Positions 42,435-53,351 of a stretch of DNA of 64,000 bases are shown one piece after another. Both the position numbers and the translations under genes were made by a program. Source of the DNA: Calliphora vicina (Eukaryota > Arthropoda > Insecta > Diptera > Calliphoridae). Each line of letters starts with the position of its first letter. Position 1 is the stretch's first letter. The stretch lies in NCBI RefSeq assembly GCF_958450345.1, contig NC_088784.1, positions 68,473,747 to 68,537,746 on the forward strand. Reading direction: 5' to 3'. The notes under the pieces are model-generated. The model had not been told where the DNA came from. It saw only the letters and a program-made list of their open reading frames with translations, and did not search any database.

Positions 42435-43075
42435 AAGGTAGGATCACACGATTGCCGCAATGCACCAATTATTGGTCTATTTTATACGTCAATCGTGTGA
42501 TTTCACAACTTATTGGCTCATATGTCAAACCACAACAATATTATGCTTATTTGGCCCAATCAAATGCAACCCTGGTACGGCAATCATGTGAATGCTTGAT
42601 AGGCAACATGCACCAATAAAAAAGTTAAAAATACACCAATATTTATTGTGTTCTAGTGCGGCAATCAAAGAAGACAATTAGCGCCAATATTAATTTTTGT
42701 AAATGAAATATTGTTTTTGTGAGCCACTCTCTGACCCACATACATCTTTTAACATTTCTTTATTAATTTTTTTTATATGATAATTAAGGCCGACGCAATT
42801 TTCTTTTTTTATTTAACAAATATTTTTTTCAAAAATAGATTGGTTTTACATTTATGTAAACAAAACAAAATTTAACATCTAGCACAACAGCTGTTTCTCT
42901 GAGTTGCCGTAAACTAGAACAATCGTGTGACTGAAATGCGACAATTATTGCCACTAAATCGCTTTGCGCCAATTTACGACAATCAAATTTATATAAAATG
43001 AAGCAATCATGTGACTGCAGAGAATTTGATTGGGACAATTTCTTTATTGGGCCCCAATTCAGCACATCTTACCTT
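42435..43075. mobile_element. 641-bp TA-flanked element with repeated TCACACGATTG motif
   Basis: Ends AAGGTAGGATCACAC and ATCTTACCTT, TA on each side (42433-42434, 43076-43077), inserted in family B where other copies read AGTCTAACAC. The word TCACA(C/T)GATTG or its complement occurs five times (42444, 42490, 42581, 42920, 43004). Non-coding. Confidence 0.7.
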
Positions 43076-43152
43076 TACACCAACCTTAAAGTATACTGAT
43101 CGACCTTAAAGTATACGAGAATCACTTTCACACTTTTTGCGCAGATTACAGG

Positions 43153-43312
43153 CACAAAGTATACAGAGGCGTCAAATTTGACAGTTCAAAAACACTAAAA
43201 TCAGCTTTTTTGAAATTGTTTCGATAGAAAGAGAAAACAATTCCAGTTGAAATTGATTCGAGCGAAAGAGACAAATATATTTTTTTGCCGTGTCGCCTCT
43301 GTATACTTTGTG
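43153..43312. mobile_element. 160-bp MITE with perfect 19-bp termini
   Basis: CACAAAGTATACAGAGGCG (43153-43171) and its exact complement (43294-43312). A perfect 7-bp duplication TTACAGG lies at 43146-43152 and 43313-43319. Inserted in family B, whose other copies read AGTACAGGTCGC. Superfamily not assigned; 7 bp is between the usual hAT (8) and P-type sizes. Confidence 0.8.
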
Positions 43313-43830
43313 TTACAGGTCGCAATTTTGAAGATATTTTGATAAAATTTGGTATATATGTATATAATTTTTTCGGCCCAAGGTCGGAGACTATTGAAAC
43401 TGACATATACCCCATACAAATGTCCTCCCGAAATTGGAATTTATCAGTCATAAGTGTTTAAATGCTCCAAACTAGTTTTATATATACGAAATTCATGTCA
43501 TCAAATTTTATTATGATCGGTCCATAATTAGTCATAACTCCCATATAAGACCCGCTTTCGAAAATCACTTTAACGTGCATAAGTCTCATAAAAATTTTGG
43601 TATACACTTAAAATTCAACATAAATAACTTTAATATAGACATGAATCACATGGTGATTCATGAATTTCATGGTGATCGGTCCATAACTGGTCATAGCTCC
43701 CATACAAGGCCCACATGGTTTTATTCCGCAAAAAAAAATGCTTAATGAGCACTCGAAATTCACTTTTTTCCATTTTCTCCTCAAGTCACGAGGTAGTCTG
43801 CAATCAATAGCTGTCAAAACAAACTAAATA

Positions 43831-46416
43831 ATACAACTTGTTTAAATTTTGAAATTTTGAAATTTTGCTCTTGACAGGAGCAGTGTTGCCCTTTCAGTAT
43901 AAAGGTGACTGCAGTGAAATATCTAGTGCTACTTTTTTAAACTGCAGGGTGGGTATAAACAGATGGTATCAAGAGTTTCCAAAATAGAGTGCAGAAGCTG
44001 TTTGCTTATTTTAAAATATTTAATTTCATTAAACGCAAATCAAAGTGCAATTAATAATTGTATTGCAATACAATTTGCATTTAAATTAGTTGGCCAAATG
44101 CCAAAGAAGTACGTGTATTACTGCAAAATCTATGAACGAGTGTGTTTAATGAATTGAAAAGAAATTTGAAATTTTTTTTTAAATAATTTGCATTTTTCCC
44201 ATCAAAAGTAGTCGTATAAGAATTTTAACAAAGACCTTGATATTTAAGTGCATTTGGTTAAAATTCATTAATAAAACTTTTTGTTATCAAGATCAAAGAA
44301 GTTGAAGCAAAATACTGAAAAAACTTTAACGTACAAATTCTATTGTTTTAAATTACAATGTCAAAATGCAGAAAAATATGCTGTACACTAAAATTTATTG
44401 CAATTTAATATTTTTAATTTATTTAGTATGAATAAAATTGAAAAAAGTCGACATGTTTTTTTTTATTTTTGGTTGGATTACACATGTCCGACTGTTTGAA
44501 CAGACCACTGCTGGGAGAAGGTTTCAATTTTCCTTCCGACCATATAGTTAATGTGTTCTTGTGATCATATTTCTTTGATTTTTTTTGTTCAGTTAAATTG
44601 CCAGCCAAACAGTCTGTGTCCGTCTGTCCGTCCATCCGTTTGTCTTTGCAATTGTCATTTTAGCGTGTTTATGTTGTCTACCCGCTGCAGTTGTCATGTT
44701 CATGACAATGAAATATGAAGCTTATTTGAATTTAAAGTTTTTCTTTTAAAATTTTTGTTAAGTTTTTTTGTCCATGTATCGCTGTTTAGCTGATTATTTA
44801 AAGAAATTCATTGAACTTTTTGGGTGTTATTTAAAGTTGTTAATTCATTGAAAAAATAATTGGCCATAAATTGCAGTTATTTTTTTTTTGCAAATTTTTC
44901 GCAAATCTCGTTTTACCACCTCATGACCTCATTTTGTCATTGTTTTTTTTTTTCATTTACGTAAAATTGGCATTTTAATAAACATTTTTTATTTGGGTTT
45001 GTTTTGATGACGTTTAATTATTTTATTATCCTACGTTTAACCTTAAAGCTGTTTACTTAGTGTCATGGGGCATGCCGCGTTGAGCAATGTGGCAAATAAA
45101 ACACAACAAATGGCTTCTTCGTCATCATCATTAACATCAACATCATCTGTTCTTTATCCATTGAAATGTGTATTTTATTTAAATTATGAATTCTGTTTCG
45201 AATGACAAAACTCACCTTGTACTTTGTGTTTGTTTCGCATCTTGTGGCATTTTCATTGCGGTCATCCTCATTTCATCGTTCGATGTCCTTGTTCAACTTT
45301 TATTAATCATCATCAACTTTATGAGTAACTTGTGTATCTAGTTTTTGTATTTTCAGGGGAGAATGTAGAGCGAGAGAGAGAATAAATCAGAAAGAGATTA
45401 TTTGTTTATGGGTACTTTTTTGATTGAGTACTTTAAAAATTGTGTGAAATGTACTTTGTTTAAATTCCGATTGATGTTAAAAATAATAGTTGGAGTCTTT
45501 TTGTGGGGGAATTTAAAAAAAGTGCAGAGAAATATGTAATTTTTAAATGGATATTCCGATTTTAATACAATTTCCCATGGCTATATAGGAGGTGTAGCTA
45601 AGTTCGAGGGGTGAGTGGTGGGGGTCAGAGTCACAAGGGTCCAAAGTGATTTTGTCACTCCGTTTATAACATATCAAAATATTGATCCTCATAGGATTCT
45701 ATGACGATCTAGCTTTGTCCGTCCTAATGGAGCTTTCTGTTAATAAAGTTTGTTTGGTATTGAAAACGATTAATATCGGTTTATGATTTCACCTAGCCCC
45801 CATACAAATGTCCCCACGATCTACTGTTTGAGCAGTCATAAATATGTTGATTATGCGGCAATCTTGATAAAATTTTGGAGAAATTATTTCTAAGTACTGT
45901 GGAATTACACTGTAAAGTAAATAATGGTGAAAATCGGTCAACATTTGTCCATAGTCCCCATAGAAGGTCCCCCACAGAAAATGAAATATTCATAATTTCC
46001 ACAAGCTGAAGTTCTGGACAGTTAAGTGGATATGCCTCCCATGGAATAAAATTGACATTATGAATTGACAGCCTGATGTCACAAATGATTGGCTTCTTTT
46101 GCCACAACTGCAAATGGCTTGCCACATAAGAAACTTCTTGGGGAATTTTGTTTGCTTTGCTTGTCAGAAAAATATTTTATTGTCACATATTGATTATGGG
46201 TATACAAAATTCTGGACCACACAAAACGAACGACATAATTTTCAAGCAATTTTTCGTATTTTCCGAACAACAATTGAAGATGTTCAGAAAATCCTCCAAT
46301 CTAACCCTTTTCAAGTTCAGACAAATCATTTCTCTGTCACATTCAATTGAACAATATTTTTGATAAACAGAAACTTTTACTTATAAACAATGTTGATAAC
46401 ACGTTGTTATTAACAT
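43831..46416. other. Non-coding stretch with a diverged family B fragment
   Basis: 45770-45985 keeps family B phrases (TTCACCTAGCCCCCATACAAATGTCC; ATCGGTCAACATTTGTCC; CCCATAGAAGGTCCC). GCGAGAGAGAG at 45372 and GTCCGTCTGTCCGTCC at 44619 are simple-sequence. Frames at 45793-46363 have no motifs. Confidence 0.5.
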
Positions 46417-46998
46417 TGGCCCATAATCATAGTCAAAAATAAAGTACATTTTAAGAGAATTAAACTCGACTTTACTTAAGAGTGGACTTTAGGTATATCA
46501 TAGACAAGTTAAAGTATACTTCTGACAACTCTAAATATAAAACTAGCTGAAGTTGTTTTTAACTCGTTTAACAACAGCATCAGCTGTTCTTCGCCGAGTA
46601 AAAAAGTTCGTCACAAAGTAAAAAATGTTTAAGTTACAAGATATTGGTAGAGATTTTGCAATTATTGAACAGTTATCAATAAAATTAGTACCAAAATATC
46701 GTAATTATGATATTAATCTTATCTTTTCCATTTTTCCACAACAAAAACTTTCTTTCTTTAGATGTCCCGGTTACTTTTATTGTTTACGTTTTTTGTATTT
46801 TTTTTTTAATTTTGTCTGTTTTTTGTTGTATATTGTGTGAAAACATTTTCTACATTTGCGGTGGCACCCAGTTAAAGTCGGTTCAATTTAAAACATACTT
46901 TAATTTTGACTATGGTTGCAAATTAATAAAAAGCTTTTTTATTTTAAAGTTGTTTTTAAAAAGAACCGACTTTAGTGTTTGACTATGATTATGGGCCA
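46417..46998. mobile_element. 582-bp element with GGCCCATAATCATAGTCAAA termini
   Basis: TGGCCCATAATCATAGTCAA (46417-) has an exact complement at 46978-46998. The likely 3-bp duplication is ATT on each side if the element starts at GGCCC. Internal frames (46625-46982) are AT-rich with no transposase motif. PIF/Harbinger-like by duplication size; inference only. Confidence 0.7.
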
Positions 46999-47047
46999 TT
47001 GTTTGTAAGTATGACAGTATTAATTGTGAAATAGCTTTAAAAACTCT

Positions 47048-47082
47048 AACTTAATCTATTGTTGCGAACAATAGATTAAGTT
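47048..47082. other. Perfect 16-bp inverted repeat with 3-nt loop
   Basis: AACTTAATCTATTGTT-GCG-AACAATAGATTAAGTT. It overlaps the presumed left edge (TGTTGCGAAC) of an LTR-like sequence. Confidence 0.8.
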
Positions 47083-47420
47083 GGAAATATTTTGTTGAAG
47101 CCCTATGTTCCCTCGAGGAATAAATAAAGGAAACAAAATTACTGTAGACATAGAATATTCTAGTTTTTCCGGTAGATAATTCATGAAACTACTAGAAGCT
47201 GACGCTGTATAAATAAATAGTTGTAGAGCAGTCATTATATCATAAGCACTGTTTAACTAAACATCAACTGTATTACCAGTGTATTTATAAAGTGTGGAAT
47301 ATAAGTGTGTGTATTAAAAGAGAGTGGCTATTAAAATGGTTGTGTAAATTTTTATAAATAAAGTGTTGTTACAATTTTAAGACTACTTGGCGCTTTTATT
47401 TGTAATTAAAATAATCCGGT
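47060..47420 (+). repeat. Possible solo LTR
   Basis: TGTTGCGAACA start, TATAAATAAATAG (47207) as a TATA-like box, AATAAAGTGTTGTTACAATTT (47358) as a poly(A) region and CTACTTGGCGCTTTTATTTG near 47385-47403, resembling LTR ends of some insect Ty3/gypsy elements. No partner LTR or internal region seen. Right edge uncertain. Confidence 0.35.
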
Positions 47421-47529
47421 TTATTTAAAGCCAGCTGAACCCGGTTCGCGTTCTGGCCCTTAGAAAACATCTGTTTTATATTGCATTTCGATCTGGATTT
47501 TAATATACAGTATCGGACAAAGTCGGTGA

Positions 47530-48720
47530 TCCAACCATCAATGTTAATACATGTGGTGGCATTCCGGCTGGTTCAGAAGAATTCAGTAGGATAATTGACG
47601 GCTTGTTCTTCGTTCATTACTGTGTCAATCGATTTGCATTTTATTGTTTCACCAGGCAGTTTCTATTGAATTTGGTCAATGAGCTTGTTAACATAATTTT
47701 TTATGCCAAAATTTCACGCTCCCCTAGCCAAATCCGAATTTTTGTAGTTGTTTGTAAGACTTGGGAATAACTTGTCGACTACGGCTTGAATATTCATTTG
47801 CATTTGGCAGAACTTCGGGAACGAAATCTCATTTGTGGCGGGATCAATTGGAATTTTTCCATTTCCGATGTCCAACAATTGTTTTGAGAATGTTTCTTCA
47901 GAAGGGTCTTGTAGCAAATGCACACGCATGTTCGTCGATAGCTCTCGGTTGTTCGGATTCTGTAGCTTCATTTCCAATAAAATAAATTTTATGGAACTTC
48001 GCATCATCATTGGGAAGCAATCCAATTATGTGCTACATTTTGCCTTGAACTTTAATTGTGGGCATGAAGCCGACGTCATTTGAAAGCATGAGTTGCACTT
48101 TTGGATATTTTGAAGGAAGTGCTTGGAAATAGGATTGGCGCCGATAATGTAACTTAGAAGCAGCTAAGGCGCTCAATAATTGGTGGCAGAATAACTTTAC
48201 CGTTCAAAACGCTGCAATGTAAGCTATGTTTGTACATTGCGCCAATCAGTAGGTCCTTATTGTAGTTATTGTAATAAAATTCCGGCTAGGGTTCGATAAG
48301 TCGATTGTTCGATTGTTCCATTTTTATTGCTAAACATTATAAAAGGCGCATCAATAAATGTAGAAACCATGTATTTTTTACAAGAAATGGTAAAAAGTTG
48401 AAAAAAGTCGAAAACAGTCGATTAACTAAAAAGTCGAAAGTTCGAAAAGTCGACTTTTCATAAACTACCAAAAGTCGTAAGTTCGAAAAGTCGACTTTTT
48501 AAAAAACGGAAAAAGTCGAAAGGTCGAAAAGTCGACTTTTTGTTTCAGCTATAGAACCCTAATGCCGGCTACTTTAAATCGAATCTTCTCTTGACCGAGC
48601 CATTCGGGAGCTTCTAGTCTGTCGATATACTGTTGAGGTATCTCTACAGCTCTCGATGAAGATGTACTGCGACGCATTAGCTGAAGCCGTGATTCTCGTT
48701 CTCTTTCCCATTTTGTGGCT
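47530..48720 (-). pseudogene. Helitron remnant: N-terminus joined to helicase C-terminus
   Basis: Seen on the minus strand: RASRATKWERERESRLQLMR and PQQYIDRLEAPEWLGQEKI (48700-48560), then after a MITE YNKDLLIGAMYKHSLHCSVL, NGKVILPPIIERL, LLPNDDAKFHKIYFIGNEAT (about 48250-47975; Helitron N-terminal and pre-Rep blocks). These are followed at once by NMRVHLLQDPSEETFSKQLL, DIGNGKIPIDPATNEISFP and later VNYPTEFF (helicase C-terminus). More than 1000 codons with Rep HUH and helicase motifs I-III are missing. Stops and frameshifts throughout. Confidence 0.75.
48287..48561. mobile_element. 275-bp hAT-type MITE with AAAGTCGAAAAGTCGAC units
   Basis: Ends TAGGGTTC and GAACCCTA. The flanks ATTCCGGC (48279-48286) and ATGCCGGC (48562-48569) are an 8-bp duplication with one mismatch. 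The interior has about three copies of a unit built on AAGTTCGAAAAGTCGACTTTT (48418-48540). Inserted in the Helitron remnant. Confidence 0.7.
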
Positions 48721-48739
48721 CTAGATGCCCTATCGAAAA

Positions 48740-50190
48740 AATTTTAATTTATTTGAATAAAACCTTTTTATTAAAAGTGGAATACGGAGATCTATTCGAA
48801 ATATTATTTTTTTTTAATAGATTTCATATGAAAATTACATATTCATGCACCTAATATGAAAGAGTATCAGTTGGCGTAATTTTTGTTTGCTTATATTTTC
48901 GTACATAGCCTTAATAAAATCCGAAAGATAATTTTTTAAATTTTTGAATTCCTTTAACACAATTTTATAAAGTTCGATATTGGAGTCTTTAAAATACTGT
49001 AAAACAAATTAATCTTTTAGATAAACATTTACATCAGAGCCTTTATGAAATTTCTTTAAATGTAAACAAATTGTCTGCATTTTACTTTCAAGTATCCTGG
49101 GGCACATAACGTCCGGGATAAACCGAACATTTTCCAAACGATTTTTATGTTTTTAGTATTTATGAATGAATTAGTAACCGAAAAGTCCCAAAAGTACTCA
49201 ATTTTTCTACACACTACCATAAATTCCCTACTTGTTCATCCCTTTTGAGAACAAATTCTCCACAACCTCCACAATAATTTCAAATTCTGCACATGCGTCT
49301 TCTTATAACTTCTACAGTGTCGTCTCATCATTTTTCATAATTTCAATTTCCAGGTGAAAACTTGAAAGGATTTTGTTTGCGCATTATTAAAATGCCACAA
49401 ATGTACTCGTATATAATAAGCATATAGCACATTTTCTTTGTGCTGGCATCACATGTTCAATCTTTTGTTTTGTTTACAGATAGATACCAACTAATGCCTG
49501 CTTACATGTTTGGCAACATTACGATGACATGTTGCCAGCGACTTGTTGCGAAATTAATGATCATTTAGCATGTTTAACCATCATTAAGACAAGCGGAAAC
49601 AAAACGTGGATGAAATATCCTCGACTATCTCATCATTTACTGTCGTAGAGATACAAGCAAATCTCGGTATAACGAACTCTATGTTGTCAGTCCTATTAAG
49701 TACATTAAATTGAAAAATTCTTTAAAACGAGATTTATTTTATAAATATGTTTTAAGTGGTGTGATATTAGGAGGCATGATTATGTCCAAAATTGGTCTAT
49801 CTTTTGTAGTATTTATCAATTGTTCTTTGGGAGCTTGACTTGGGGCATTAGCAAGGATTAATAAAGCCTTCATTGGGAGGTATTATAAACGTTTGAATGA
49901 ATATTAAATTTTTAATGAAGATAGTGGAAAAGATTTAACCTTCTTTTTTTCCAAACTAAAATTATTAGACTATCCTTCGATAACTTTCCTCCAGGAGCAC
50001 TAGTTTCTCTGGTGTAACAAACGTTTTATCTGGTAGTATTTTCCATTATAGATAAGTTTAATTCGGCTACACAAAATCAGCTTGAAATTATAACTTCTCC
50101 CCTGATTATTTAGTAAGTCTTAACCGAATCTTTTGTTTGAATATAGACATCTCACCATTATTATATCTCAATGGCTCTGCAATTTAATTA
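48740..50190. other. Non-coding stretch
   Basis: No gene recognised. AT-rich intergenic or intronic DNA. Confidence 0.45.
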
Positions 50191-50194
50191 AATG

Positions 50195-51005
50195 GAATGT
50201 GTTTTTCCTCTGGTCGTGATCGGGACTGATTTTTGAAAATCCCGGCGATCGGGATTTGATAAAGAATCCCGAAATCCCGACCCGGGGTTTCGGGATTTTC
50301 GGGAAATCTAAAATCCCGAAAATTATACGAAAGAAATGTACATAATTATGTCTTTACAATTGAATGTAAATTATTTATTTAGCAATTAATTTTTATTATA
50401 CACTAAAAAGCATACTATTGCATCTATGGTGTCGTCTGCCATTCTGGAACGAATTTTATTTCCGACTGCTGCCGAAAAACATTTTCACATTAAATCTTTG
50501 ACATTGGCAAAACCGTTTGCAAATACTTATAACAAATCTGCAAGTATTTTCCTCTTGTTGCTTCAGAAATAAAGTGATCTATTTCTTTTGCAAGTTGCAA
50601 ATCTACATTATAACTTGGTTTCGTTATTGTTATTTGGGGCTTTTACATTTATTAATAATATCTTTTAGCCTTTGAGCAATCGAGATAAAATCAATGTAGT
50701 TTGAAGAGGATTTAAATTGAGTTTTTTTAGATAACTTACAAAAAAAAGTGAAGTATTGATTTTGCAGAGCCCCACTCAAGGAAAACCAAAAATACCGCTT
50801 TCCTTTATTAACTATATTGTAGCAGGAGTTGAGCTTAACAACTTTTCTGAACATCACTTTGCTATATTCGGGCATGTAGAATGTCGAAATGCATGAAAAA
50901 GGCACACAAAAATGAAAATTTCCCCTATTTATTGATGAAAAACGGAATTTAAAAAATCCCGGGATTTAAAATTAAAAAATCCCGGGCTTCGGGATTTAAG
51001 AAATC
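50195..51005 (-). mobile_element. hAT element remnant with CGGGATTT-rich ends
   Basis: Both ends carry clustered CCCGGGATTT/AATCCCGAAA words (50235-50330 and 50955-51000), a pattern typical of hAT subterminal transposase sites. On the minus strand at 50480-50400, VFSAAVGNKIRSRMADDTID fits the hAT C-terminal dimerisation motif (usual pattern SxxGNFVTKIRSRLxDxTID). The remaining frame (50905-50630) is unassigned. No intact ORF. Confidence 0.65.
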
Positions 51006-51018
51006 GTTGTACTCAGTT

Positions 51019-51685
51019 TTATTATACCCTTCACCTTCGTGAGAAGGGTATATATAAGTTTGTCATTCCGTTTGTAATTTCCACAATATAATTTTCCGAT
51101 AAAGTATATATATTCTGGATAGCGGGGTCGATTAAGCCATGTCCGTCTGTCTGTTGAAATCAATTTTCTGAAGACCTCAGATATCTTCGGGATCCAAATC
51201 TTCAATAATTCTGTCAGACATGCTTTTGAGAAGTTTCCTATTTAAAATCAGCAAAATCGGTCCATAAATAGCTGAGATATGAGAAAAAAACTAGGACAAC
51301 CTCGATTTTTGACCTATATCTGGATTACTAAGCCATTAATATAGACAATATGGATATCTAATGATAGATATTTCAAAGGCCTTTGCAACGACGTATATAA
51401 GTTGGACTTACAATGGGTCAAAATCGGAAAAAATATTTTTTAACCCGAATTTTTTTTTTTAAATTTAAAAAATAAATTTTAAATTTAAATAATAAATTTT
51501 AAAATTTAAAAAAAAAAATGTTAAACAAATCGAAAATTTTTTTTTTCAATAAATTTAAAAAACAACTTTGGAAAAAAAAAATAAATTTTGTTTACCTAGA
51601 AATTTTTAAAATTTGTATTTTGAAGTATAATTTGGTGAAGGGTATATAAGATTCGGCACAGCCTAATATAGTACTCTTACTTGTT
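51019..51685 (-). repeat. Repeat family A, copy A7, full length
   Basis: Reads TATACCCTTCACCTTCGTGA, GAAGGGTATATATAAG, GTTTGTCATTCCGTTTGTAA, AAGCCATGTCCGTCTGTCTG, ATATCTTCGGGATCCAAATC, GACCTATATCTGGATTACTA, the A/T tract, GGTGAAGGGTATATAAGATT, CGGCACAGCCTAATATAG and CTTACTTGTT. Best reference copy: 667 bp with both hairpins. Confidence 0.8.
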
Positions 51686-53277
51686 TTTCTCATAATTCGT
51701 TACATCAAGCTGAAAGTTTTTTAACATTAGTTAATGTTAAAAATGTGGTCGAACGTTATCGTTAAAGCGAGATTCATTATACCAGGCTTTTACTGTATAT
51801 TCATACATTCAGATTATCCGAACACGTGTGGTGGTGGTCTATAGGAATTTAATTATTTAAAAGACATAGTGACAGAGACAGGCGGTATGTAAATGAATGC
51901 AGTAAGTAGTACGTGTATCAATTACATGAAATATTAATTGAAAGGTAGTTCATCATATTTAATTAATTGCAATTCGGTTTTTATTTTTTTTTTAATTTTG
52001 ATGAGTTGTAGTAAAAGTTTTTACATGGTTATTAAAATTCCATAACAAATTACTACATTTAAGCGTTTAATACAATTAAAAAAAATACGAAATGGTCATT
52101 TGAAAACAATTCCCACTTGACCAGAGCGTTCGAAAATTGTATCACGTTTTTCTTACAAACATTCAAAGACGACTATTGCAAACGATTCGAAACTTATTCA
52201 CTTGTAGTTAAGTTTTTGCTAGCAAAACCTTTATTCGTGAAGAATGATATCAATAACGAATAGTTAGCACTATTGATCAAGATTTGTTTACTATTACATA
52301 GGATCGCTATATCCAACATTTTCTACAATTTCTCGGATTTACCTTTTGAAAAATTATGGAGAATTATTTGGTATTATGAAGTCATATTTTTAAAAATTCT
52401 CAATAATAAAATGTTTTTAATGTAAGTTCACATTGTACTAAATAAGACCATTAGGAAAATCGATATTTCACCTTAATTTCACCAACATTCATATTTATTT
52501 TATAATAGTCCACACAGTAGCAGGTCATTATTATATTCTTCGACATTGTTTGCTCTTACAAATGTCATATAACTTCAAGCATACCAATTCTTAAAATAGC
52601 AGCTACTCATATTTCTTCAAATATTCAAATAATATAAGCAAATCTCTAGACTATTAGGAAACTTTCAAATTATTTGTCCATAAACACAATTTATAAAATA
52701 TTGTGACACATTTTGATGTGTCAGTTGCAACAATGAAATCTTTGTTTAGCCGCTGCTTTTTCGATTTATTAAGAAATAAACTAAACGTTTATCGGACATT
52801 TACAGCTGATAAGATATAAAAAAAAACTTGAATAAAATGTCACAAGTACACACCTCTATCGAATTTATTTCACAAATATTAAATAAATATGTATAGTAAA
52901 TGTGTATTAATTTTTAACGTGTTTATTTATAAACTTATTAAAAAGTGCCAGTTATTCACAGGCATATGTATATTTATCTATATGAGAATGTTATTGAATC
53001 AAATAAACAAATTGTGAAAACGATCATTAAAATATTTATGACAATATCAGGAATAGTTTAGAAATCGTGATTGACAAAGTACAATGATTGGTTTATGTAC
53101 ATTTGTTTCTTTCCAGAGATTTCAAAGATCCTCAGTAGCCAGTCTTAATAGATTAAATTCAGTATTCTTATAATTGGAATCACGCTAAAAGATCCCGATT
53201 TTTATTATTAATAGCTACATGTTGTTTACAGTAGTTACTAACCAAGTAACTAATTAAATAAGTTTCCTTCACTTTAG
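51686..53277. other. Non-coding stretch
   Basis: AT-rich with no recognised gene or repeat. Its quietness and the downstream exon-like unit make intronic DNA plausible. Confidence 0.4.
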
Positions 53278-53351
53278 GAAAGTTTCAAACACTACTTGAT
53301 GTACTTGAAAACAAATCCAATGACTCCATGATCGCCAAGCTAATACGAGAT
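53278..53351 (+). CDS. Candidate 74-nt internal exon of an unidentified host gene
   Basis: Seen: a branch-point-like ACTAAC/CTAAT (53238-53254), pyrimidine tract TTTCCTTCACTTTAG, then an open stretch of 2 nt plus 24 codons (KFQTLLDVLENKSNDSMIAK, then LIRD), ended by a consensus donor GAT|GTAAGTACG at 53352. The peptide is polar and helical in character, unlike the surrounding transposon translations, and codon use is ordinary. Flanking phases would be 1 and 0. I cannot name the protein. If real, much of the window to either side is intron of a long plus-strand gene. Confidence 0.5.

Larger units (their letters stand above)
42357..43706 (-). repeat. Repeat family B copy carrying two MITEs
   Basis: Starts TATACCCTACACCACCATGG, has TGCAGATGTTTGTAACGCCC, is split at 42435-43075 and 43153-43312, then TACAGGTCGCAATTTTGAAG, GATCGGTCCATAATTAGTCA and GGTCATAGCTCCCATACAAG. 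The head is missing at the right. It sits within a mariner relic. Confidence 0.7.
42180..43830 (-). pseudogene. mariner transposase relic split by family B
   Basis: Seen on the minus strand: the start (TAIDCRLPRDLRRKWKKVNF, 43817-43755) and a downstream block KKWFTD, STEDAELSGRPVEVSTPKTI and MADRRIKLREIVEAIGKSHG (42350-42190), the mariner helix-turn-helix region (usual pattern KWFxxFK-GRxSxEDxERSGRP). The two parts are separated by a family B repeat (42357-43706). The DDE catalytic region is absent. The same mariner subfamily occurs at 59020-59690. Confidence 0.7.

Noticed and set aside
42829..43065. 78-aa minus-strand frame with repeated QSHDC
   Set aside because: The repeated residues come from the TCACACGATTG motif of the 641-bp MITE.
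46079..46363. Three overlapping short frames on both strands
   Set aside because: Mutually exclusive, no motif, no splice support.
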